Positions 57,470-64,000 of a stretch of 64,000 nucleotides of DNA are shown piece by piece. The notes beneath the pieces were generated by a model that searched no databases, was not told the DNA's origin, and saw only the letters and a list, made by a program, of their open reading frames with translations. The DNA lies in the NCBI GenBank assembly GCA_002778195.1, contig PCDI01000001.1:434001-498000 (forward strand), in the 5' to 3' direction. This DNA is from Raffaelea ambrosiae (Eukaryota > Ascomycota > Sordariomycetes > Ophiostomatales > Ophiostomataceae). Position numbers and translations under genes: made by a program. Position 1 is the stretch's first letter, and each line of letters opens with the position of its first letter.

Positions 57470-59470
57470 CGCTCTACCCCCCGTACCCAGCAAGAGAAGG
57501 CCTCGCACGCATGACTGGCGAATGATGATCAACGACCGTGTCGCAGGCCTCCGTGAACGTGACGCGTTTCTACCCTGTCGCTCTCTGTCTGCTCCGCTGG
57601 GTTTGCCTCTCTTTTGTGCCGCAATCAGAGGCGCCGGCTACTTCCTTTTGCCTGCATGGGAGTGGAGACCTTCCAACACCTTCCAGCAGGCTGCATGCAT
57701 GCAACAAAGCCTGCAACGCGAATGGAGTGGAGGAGCTACGAACGCGAGGCTTTTCACAACAAGGTGGAAAGAAGCTCAATGGCAGGCAAGGCCTCAGAAC
57801 ACCGTTGCCAAGACTCTCCCACTGGCCAGAAAAAGTATATATAAGACGGTGTCTCCCCCCTTTCGCTCTTGCTCTCCCCTTTTCTTCTTTTCTCCTTCGT
57901 GCCACTCTACTATCAAGCTGACGGTCAGCTTGGCTGGCGGTCTGCTTCTTGTATGTTGTCCTTTCATGGACAATGCGCTATCACAGAAAATGCTCTCTTT
58001 GGCCAACCTTTGTTTGTGACTGGCGTGCTTCAAGCCGGAGACGAGGGCCCAGACTCGCATGTAGTGCTTCTTTCTTGCTGCATTCACTGCCGCCGTCATG
58101 CGGACCAGCCCTAGGAATCCTGGCACCCGAGCTCCCCTATAGAAATTGCTGGTGCAAAACTGAGCCCACGACGAACATACAGAATTGTCCCACCACAAAT
58201 GGTGGCCCACCAACCATTACGGAACGAACAGTTCGCTATCACCAAACATCGTTGCGGTACTAGTGCTGTCTGAGAGCACGCTATATGGAGAAGGTAGGCT
58301 CCCCATCTGACGGCATCGCTCTACGTTGCCCGTGCACTAACTGTTTCCGTTTTGCAAAGCCCAGTTTCTTCCCTCCTATCATTAATTGCCCCCTGGCGTA
58401 TTTCTCGGCCACAAAATATTGTTCTGGACATGCAGAACGCAGTGCGATGTATGTTCTACTCCTGTCATCTGTTGGATGGTTTTCTAGCCACACCTATTCG
58501 CCTCTGATTTGACATTGGCCTGGGTCCATTGCTAACTTGAATCAAACCAGCGCAAGCTATGCAGCGAGCGACTGACACGGGTACCAGCAAGACGGCCACA
58601 TCTGTGCTGCCCCTATGAGGTTAGGCGCGTGGAAAGCGCTGGGTAGCTGAATAGGAGGTGAACCTTCCTATGGAAATAACAACACAATCACTGCCGCCGT
58701 CCGGCACTGTCTGCCAGACCATGGAAATGCCCTTGAATACAAATACTGGAAATAGTAGAGGGGTGCGTCATCTTGCAACCATCCCTCCAAGAGGCCCTCC
58801 TGGGCTCTTGGTAACCTTCCAGCGACCTTGGTGGGTGGGGGGGAGTGGGTCTGGTCGGTACAACCGGTAGCGAACACAGCCCATGGTGGACTCGAGCACA
58901 CACGTGGCTGGCTGTGCGTTGTGCTTATCCGGCTTCATCCATGGTTGCTATTGTGGAAGAAAAAAGTCCAACTTTGGATGCGGGGGATGGTACAAAACTG
59001 TTTCGTCACGGAAGTTAGTGGTCACATTGTTGGTCTAAAATTTTGACCAGAGTTCTGGGTTACAATAGTACAAGCAGCCCACTTGGGGGATGTATTCAGT
59101 GCGGACAAACTGACTGTTATGATATGCAAATCCTTTTTTTTTTTTAAATCACCCCTGCAAAGGATTTGCAGAGTGCATACTGGGTATACAGTAGTATCCT
59201 GTCGACAGGACAGAGGACATTCCCGACACGCAGCGTGTTGCTGCACCATAATACGGATGCCTATCGGGCCGCAATACACATCTGGCTGCACTCGCCGTTC
59301 TCGTTTCTTGGCTAATGGGAATATGCTCTTGCTGGTGCGATGACGTGAGAGATGTCAGAGACAAAAAATTGAAACAAGCACCGAAGAGAGAAATGGGGGG
59401 CGGATGATGCCCGCTAATATGGGGATCCAAGAATCAAACAGGATGGACACCTCTCCAGGGTGCTTTGTCA
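57470..59470. other. 2-kb gene-free region upstream of tRNA-Ala
   Basis: No supported gene. C/T-rich stretches occur at 57855-57900, and a T run at 59132-59145. Small frames on both strands have no features. I see no repeat family. Confidence 0.4.
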
Positions 59471-59542
59471 GGGGCTGTAACTCAGTGGTAGAGTGCTCGC
59501 TTTGCATGCGAGAAGCCTAGGGTTCGATCCCCTACTGCTCCA
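59471..59542 (+). tRNA. tRNA-Ala (anticodon UGC)
   Basis: A 72-base cloverleaf can be drawn by eye. The acceptor stem pairs GGGGCTG with CTGCTCC (one G-U and one U-U), then A73. The D stem is ACTC/GAGT, the anticodon stem CTCGC/GCGAG with loop TTTGCAT giving anticodon UGC, and the T arm TAGGG-TTCGATC-CCCTA. The GTTCGATCC box B is perfect. No intron is present. A T run about 30 bases downstream can end RNA polymerase III transcription. Confidence 0.93.
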
Positions 59543-59570
59543 AGATTTAGAAAGAGTGTTATCTCTCTTC

Positions 59571-59614
59571 TTTTTTTTCCCTTCTTTTCTTTTTCTTCTT
59601 TTCTTTTTTTTTTT
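59571..59614 (+). terminator. T-rich run after tRNA-Ala, likely Pol III terminator
   Basis: Runs of eight and eleven Ts occur at 59571-59578 and about 59605-59615, about 30-70 bases beyond the tRNA end. RNA polymerase III stops at such runs. Confidence 0.6.
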
Positions 59615-59615
59615 T

Positions 59616-60063
59616 GGTTTGTTTTGCGAGGAACCTGTGTCGTTCGAAGCAACTCTATCAAAACCACCGCCTCTTGCAACTCTGTCTGACATGCAGCCTG
59701 CACACCAAGCTTCTTATTAACGGACAATGGACAGCTAACACAGGACACGCTAGCCCCTATTGGTGCTATTAGGCAAACCCATGCCTTGGTCACTTTAGAT
59801 GATGCGAATGGCACGCATAGCCCCTTGGGCCTCCAGATGAGTAAGATTCGGAGACAGTGGTAAGAGGCATCAAACGCGAAGTACATAGCTGATGAGGAGG
59901 TATATATAAGTACACGACGTTCTCTGCTCTGCCCGAGCATGAACAACGCCTCAATACAAAAACTGCAAGCGCAATAGTTTTCACTGCAGTGCAAACTAAA
60001 GCTTTATTAGCCAGCATCCCTCGGTTCATATTCTCGACTCTACCCTCCTAGAACCGACCAGCC
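59616..60063. promoter_or_regulatory. Promoter region of the small two-exon gene
   Basis: About 450 bases. TATATATAAG at 59901-59910 is a good TATA box, about 155 bases before the ATG at 60064. Confidence 0.5.
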
Positions 60064-60395
60064 ATGTGCCTCTTTTTCCTTCCGTGGCTCTTCCGCCGCT
60101 CCAAGAAATCCAAGAAAAGTAACCCTTCCGATATGCCGCTGCAGCCATCATCGGCGCCAGCAAGCCGACATTATGGAACCGGTCGACAAGGCCGCCGATA
60201 CCAAGAAGACCTTGCGAACTACGGCGTGGAAGTGGCTGAGAGAAATTACAAGCGACGGCTCGCTGGCGTCGTGGCAGCTGTAGTGTGAGTCCTTGCATTT
60301 GGTTAGTGTTGTTGTTGTTGTTGTTGTTCTTTCCGCCTAGTCGTGGCTACTTGCTGATGTACGCGACATTCGTACAGATGAGGGGTGCGACCTGA
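60064..60395 (+). CDS. Small hypothetical protein, two exons
   Basis: Exons 60064-60284 and 60341-60395 give 91 residues. The donor GTGAGT and acceptor CCTAG are canonical, and removing the 56-base intron extends the frame by 18 codons (R-G-Y-L-L-M-Y-A). The N-terminus M-C-L-F-F-L-P-W-L-F followed by a basic run (R-R-S-K-K-S-K-K) could anchor in a membrane or be lipid-modified at Cys2. The rest is basic, with Y-Q-E-D-L-A-N-Y-G and R-N-Y-K-R-R. No family is recognised. The TATA box at 59901 and clean splicing support a real gene; its short length keeps confidence moderate. Confidence 0.55.
60308..60328 (+). repeat. GTT microsatellite inside the small gene's intron
   Basis: Seven consecutive GTT units. 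They sit between the donor and the pyrimidine stretch of the acceptor. Confidence 0.85.
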
Positions 60396-61290
60396 TGCTG
60401 GAATTTGCCGACAAGAAGAAATTGTCTTCTCTCTTTTTCTTTTTTTCTTTTTTTCGATGTTGGATTTCGATAGATGGATATGGAAACATGAAGCTTGGAG
60501 ATCAAGGGCCTGCTATCTAGTTTAAGTGTGGCTTTTGAATGCACACTTTAACTTCGTCAATTTATAACAATTATCGGGCCATGACCAGGAAAATCGAAAG
60601 CGAGATTAGTCAAGCAAAATGTAAACCCTGTTTACGCAATGTTCTGAAAATAGGCATGCACTGAAGCTGATTTCCGCCCGGCGGAAAAGCATTGCACGCA
60701 ACGGACAACCCTGGGGCACCAGACTGGACCATTGGGGAAATATTAGTCCCACCTTCGCTCCGAACCGATCGACTCTGCATGAGCCTTGACGGACTGCTGT
60801 TGTTTCCGTGACCAAAAAGCCACCACCCTTTGTCAAGCACCCCTCCAGTATCTCAATTCTCACCGGATTGAACCAGTCAAATTTCTGGTGCAGACACCAT
60901 TCTGATCACGGAATGCAGCAAGCAATCCAATGCAGCGAGTCCACGCACAACAAGCAAGGGGCTTTGTGTATGTAGTCCAAGAGCTCTTCGTGGCAGGGGG
61001 CCGCGGTGTCCATTGGGACTGTGTTGGGGGTATTTCTAATGCCACCCCTGCTATTTTCCGTAACATTAGGGAATGTAAGGCAACCAACCATCCTTCGCAC
61101 TACTATTGGTTACACCACAACAGCTTATGCTTAATTGTGCAAACAATAGGCAGTGGCTGCAGCGGCCAATCACCATTGCGTATGGATAAACACATGTTCC
61201 GCCAACGTTCGCAAAAATTGCAGACACACTTTGACCAACACTCCAACGCACTATCACTATAACTACCACCCACTATCCGGCACCTCCGCA
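60396..61290. other. Intergenic region before the repeat-rich orphan
   Basis: About 890 bases without a supported gene. T-rich at 60432-60460. One CCGAACCGA (60760-60768), the reverse complement of the motif found in the mannoside-cluster promoters, lies here 520 bases from the next gene and may be a chance match. Confidence 0.45.
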
Positions 61291-63162
61291 ATGACAGTTA
61301 AGGCTAAGCTTGCCGCCGCACTCCCCCTGTCCGATGAGCAGGTCTATGCGGCTCTGCGTCATGTCCTGGCAGAAAAACACCAAATCCGCAAAGCACCCGT
61401 CATCCGGCAGTTTCTCGCCGACAAGGCCCGGGACGAGAAGAAGGTGGCGCATCTAGTCAAAACCCATGGCCTGGACACGGTATCTCGGCAGACGAAACTG
61501 CTCTTGCAGAATGGAGTCTTTGCCTCTGAGGAGGCGGCCTGGGATCACTTTGCCCGGGCCAAAGAGGCGTCCAAAGCGGACGCGAAAGACAAGGCAGGCA
61601 AGGTATCCAAGGCAGACAAGGCATCCAAGGAAAATAAGGCAGACGAGGCATCCAAGGCATCCAAGGCAGACAAGAAATCCGTCACGGCAGCAAAACCGCC
61701 GCCACAACAACCCGAGTCAAAGGGACAGTCTCAACATTCCGAACAGCCTGGAACAGAACATGGACCAGAGACAGAGATCATCGGCCTGCCAGAAAACACC
61801 GAGCAGAGCGCCAGGGTCGCGCCGACGCAGCCAGCAGAGTTGAGCACGCCCGCGTCCACAGCAACCTCTATTACAGCGCGCAGCGTTCCAGCCGACGATG
61901 TGCCTGCTGTGCCTGTCGTGTCTGCAGTGTCCAAGGCTGCGACACCCCCCCGAGCCAACACAGTCGCGTCGGTTCTCACACCGCGCGTACCATATGCCGC
62001 CCAGCACTACCTCCTCGCCCAGGTCCAGGCTACCCTAGAACGCGCCTGCCTCGCGTTTTCACAACGCGTCATGCCCGAGACGATGCGGTTGAGACAGTGG
62101 GACTGCCCGGAAGTGATCGAGCTGGACGTTTTTATCAACCAACTGCCGCCGACGCGCCTGCAGATGCTACAGGACGAGCTGTGGCTGTGGGAGGCGGAGA
62201 CGGAGGATGAGGGGAAGGTGGGAGAGGCAAAGAAAGGAAAACGGTGCGAGCGGAGCGAGATCGACCAGGACCAGAAGGCGCTGTCCTTTGAAGCCCTGCG
62301 CAGGGGTATAGTCGACCTCCGCAATTTTGCCGTCCACCGCCAGCGCCTGACCATTGCTGAGCTTGATTACCTTCTCGCCGATGCCGAACGGCTTGCCCGT
62401 CTGCTCGCGCGTACCGGCCAGGAGGCTGCCGTATCCTCGGGGGCGTCTTCTGCGTCTTCTCCCGAGCCTTCTTCTGAGTCTCCCAACGTCGGCTCTCCCT
62501 TGCCCGACGTCGACAGCAACGAGTGCGTGCACCGCATCTCTGCCATCCGCCGTCGCGCCAACGCCGCCCTCCACCAGCTGCAGGCTGACAAGGACCGGCT
62601 CGACGACGAGCTGGCCGCGGTGCGGACCCAGTGTGCCGCAGAAAGAGCGGCAATCGACCGGCGGGAAGCGGCGGCGAAAGTCACAGTGGTTGCCGCATAC
62701 GCGTCGTGCCAGAAAGAAGCACAAGTGCGGCTGGACGCGGCACGGCAGGTATCGGCAGAGCGAGACGGCGCCGCGCATCACGAGGACCTAGCAGAGGAAC
62801 CGGAGGAACCGCAGCCAGAGAAGGTGCCACAGCCAGAGAAGGTGCCACAGCCAGAGAAGGTGCCACAGCCAGAGAAGGTGCCACAGCCAGAGAAGGTGCC
62901 ACAGCCAGATAAGGTCAAGCCCGTGGCCGAGCCAACCACCGACATCAGCAGCACCGGCAGCGCCAGCAGCACCGACAGCACCGACAGCACCGGTAGCACC
63001 AGCAGCACCGACAGCACTGGCAGTACCGGCAGCACCAGCAGTAGTTCTGAGCAGGCTCCGCACGACAATGTGGGCTCGTCGACATGGCTGGAAGAGGCTT
63101 GGAAAATGGCGTCGGCCTTGCAGAATGCGTCCTTGTGGCGGCGGCGAACACGGGATATTTAA
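61291..63162 (+). CDS. Hypothetical repeat-rich protein with KVPQPE minisatellite
   Basis: An intronless frame of 623 residues from the ATG at 61291; the frame is open further up but without a better start. The first about 90 residues look folded (L-S-D-E-Q-V-Y-A-A-L-R-H-V-L-A-E-K). Next is a Lys/Ala/Ser/Asp repeat (S-K-A-D-K-A-S-K) at about 100-135, a disordered Pro/Thr region, and a helical region at about 230-400. Another helical stretch rich in Arg/Ala/Glu reaches about 505. Six copies of Q-P-E-K-V-P follow, then S-T-D-S-T-G-S-T repeats. The end is L-W-R-R-R-T-R-D-I. No signal peptide and no known domain are seen. Helices and disorder suggest a scaffold or structural role, but I do not assign one. 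Confidence 0.65.
   Translation: MTVKAKLAAALPLSDEQVYAALRHVLAEKHQIRKAPVIRQFLADKARDEKKVAHLVKTHGLDTVSRQTKLLLQNGVFASEEAAWDHFARAKEASKADAKDKAGKVSKADKASKENKADEASKASKADKKSVTAAKPPPQQPESKGQSQHSEQPGTEHGPETEIIGLPENTEQSARVAPTQPAELSTPASTATSITARSVPADDVPAVPVVSAVSKAATPPRANTVASVLTPRVPYAAQHYLLAQVQATLERACLAFSQRVMPETMRLRQWDCPEVIELDVFINQLPPTRLQMLQDELWLWEAETEDEGKVGEAKKGKRCERSEIDQDQKALSFEALRRGIVDLRNFAVHRQRLTIAELDYLLADAERLARLLARTGQEAAVSSGASSASSPEPSSESPNVGSPLPDVDSNECVHRISAIRRRANAALHQLQADKDRLDDELAAVRTQCAAERAAIDRREAAAKVTVVAAYASCQKEAQVRLDAARQVSAERDGAAHHEDLAEEPEEPQPEKVPQPEKVPQPEKVPQPEKVPQPEKVPQPDKVKPVAEPTTDISSTGSASSTDSTDSTGSTSSTDSTGSTGSTSSSSEQAPHDNVGSSTWLEEAWKMASALQNASLWRRRTRDI
62812..62919 (+). repeat. 18-base coding minisatellite, six units
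   Basis: The unit CAGCCAGAGAAGGTGCCA is repeated five times exactly, with a sixth diverged copy, coding for Q-P-E-K-V-P. Near-perfect identity at DNA level means recent expansion, and length is likely to differ between strains. Confidence 0.92.
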
Positions 63163-64000
63163 TCATGCTACTGAAAGCGGAACGGGGGCAGTAACCAAAC
63201 AAACAACCCAGCTGAACGTCTCCCCTACTCACAGGCGAGTCTCCTGGGGACTCGTTTACAATAGGACAATAAGCAGGTCCCCTCCCTTAGCACTGTCGCA
63301 CTGGCCGGAAGGAGGGAGGGGACTTCAGTGGCAATCGTTCTGCAAGTACTGATCAGATAGAGGGTAGCAAAAGAGAGCCGGCCGGTGGCTCTTTTATTTG
63401 GAAGATTCCGAAAAACATAGAAAAACAGCGTTAGGAAAACAATTGAAAATCAATTCTAAAACCCCTCTTTCTCTCCGGCAGAGCTTCGGCCTTATATACA
63501 CGTTTGTTCCGCAGAGCAGGTTTTCCCCTCGTTACACATTGTTTCTCATCTTTTCACCAATTCTCACCCACTACTCCACATGATAAATATTCCCATTTGA
63601 TGATGCAAACGTATTAGTAACGCGGCGGAATCAGACCACAGCCTCAGGCGAGGATTTGGGTATAACTATAGATCACCAGGTCGTTGATGGCAAGCGTGAT
63701 CACCATGGGCCGTCCTAGAACAGACCTGCTAAACCGACTTCAGGGACGTTTGTTTCTGCGTCCCATACTTATCAACACCGAGGCTTGATAGTGCTATTCC
63801 AGCTTCACAAACGTCGAGTACAGCCTTGCCTTGGCACGTATCCGGCTTATCGATCTTTCACGCCACACAATGTCTGATATCGATATGTTGACGGGGCTGT
63901 ATTCGGTCTCCTGCACGCACAACACCGCCTCTCTCACCCCACGCTCGGCCCCCTGATCAGCAGAAATTGTATGGTAGGGAGAATACCACGACGACACCGT
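63163..64000. other. Right-end region with no supported gene
   Basis: About 840 bases to the window edge. Short frames on both strands lack features. A direct GGACTC/AGTCTC-type repeat at 63237-63255 is minor. A gene continuing past the edge cannot be excluded. Confidence 0.35.

Noticed and set aside
56651..57532. A 293-codon minus-strand open frame
   Set aside because: Antisense to the M20 gene, which has all its catalytic motifs; the antisense frame has none.
60760..60768. CCGAACCGA, reverse complement of the mannoside-cluster motif
   Set aside because: Single copy far from its nearest gene start and outside the cluster; about one chance match is expected in the window.
62167..62781. A 204-codon minus-strand frame
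   Set aside because: Antisense to the repeat-rich orphan, with no features of its own.
62812..62919. Possible CRISPR-like array
   Set aside because: Units are directly adjacent without spacers and lie in frame within a coding region; it is a coding minisatellite in a eukaryote.
1..64000. Transposons, rRNA genes or viral insertions
   Set aside because: I saw no transposase, reverse transcriptase, long terminal repeat, rRNA or capsid-like sequence in any frame.

Overview
The window is nuclear DNA of a filamentous ascomycete (Pezizomycotina). Most genes are split by short GT-AG introns of about 50-240 bases with CTAAC/CTGAC-like branch sites. Gene density is about one per 2-3 kb on both strands. 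The families are typically fungal: three Zn2Cys6 regulators, LaeA-like methyltransferases, a HET-domain relic, MFS carriers and an annexin. A Sordariomycete-like genome is my guess; no marker here fixes the species. I resolve 20 protein genes (one cut by the left edge), two decayed genes, one duplicated exon relic and one tRNA. I rebuilt the splice sites by reading frame and family conservation.

Layout. 1-7 kb: a secreted beta-lactamase-fold protein, a divergent Zn2Cys6 regulator and a secreted GH29 alpha-L-fucosidase. 8.8-21 kb: a polyglutamine zinc-finger-like protein, a broken HET gene, a LaeA-like methyltransferase, an auxin-efflux-carrier-type transporter and an annexin. 21.4-32.4 kb: a compact carbohydrate cluster of intracellular GH2 beta-mannosidase, Gfo/Idh/MocA oxidoreductase, PhyH dioxygenase, Zn2Cys6 regulator and MFS sugar transporter. 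32.4-37 kb: a gene-poor stretch with a decayed kinase-like gene and one orphan membrane protein. 37-46 kb: a Ser/Thr-rich secreted protein, a 14-helix-type MFS efflux pump, a coiled-coil orphan and a second LaeA-like methyltransferase. 48-57.5 kb: an isopenicillin-N-synthase-like oxygenase, a Zn2Cys6 regulator, an amino-acid permease and a divergent M20 peptidase. 57.5-64 kb: mostly noncoding, with tRNA-Ala, a small two-exon gene and a repeat-rich orphan.

The most interesting unit is the 21.4-32.4 kb cluster. It would import a mannoside, hydrolyse it inside the cell, and process the product with an NAD(P)-type oxidoreductase and a 2-oxoglutarate dioxygenase, under its own regulator. All three of its promoter regions carry the direct repeat CGGTTCGG, a plausible Zn2Cys6 site. 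This is an inference from sequence; the substrate is unknown.
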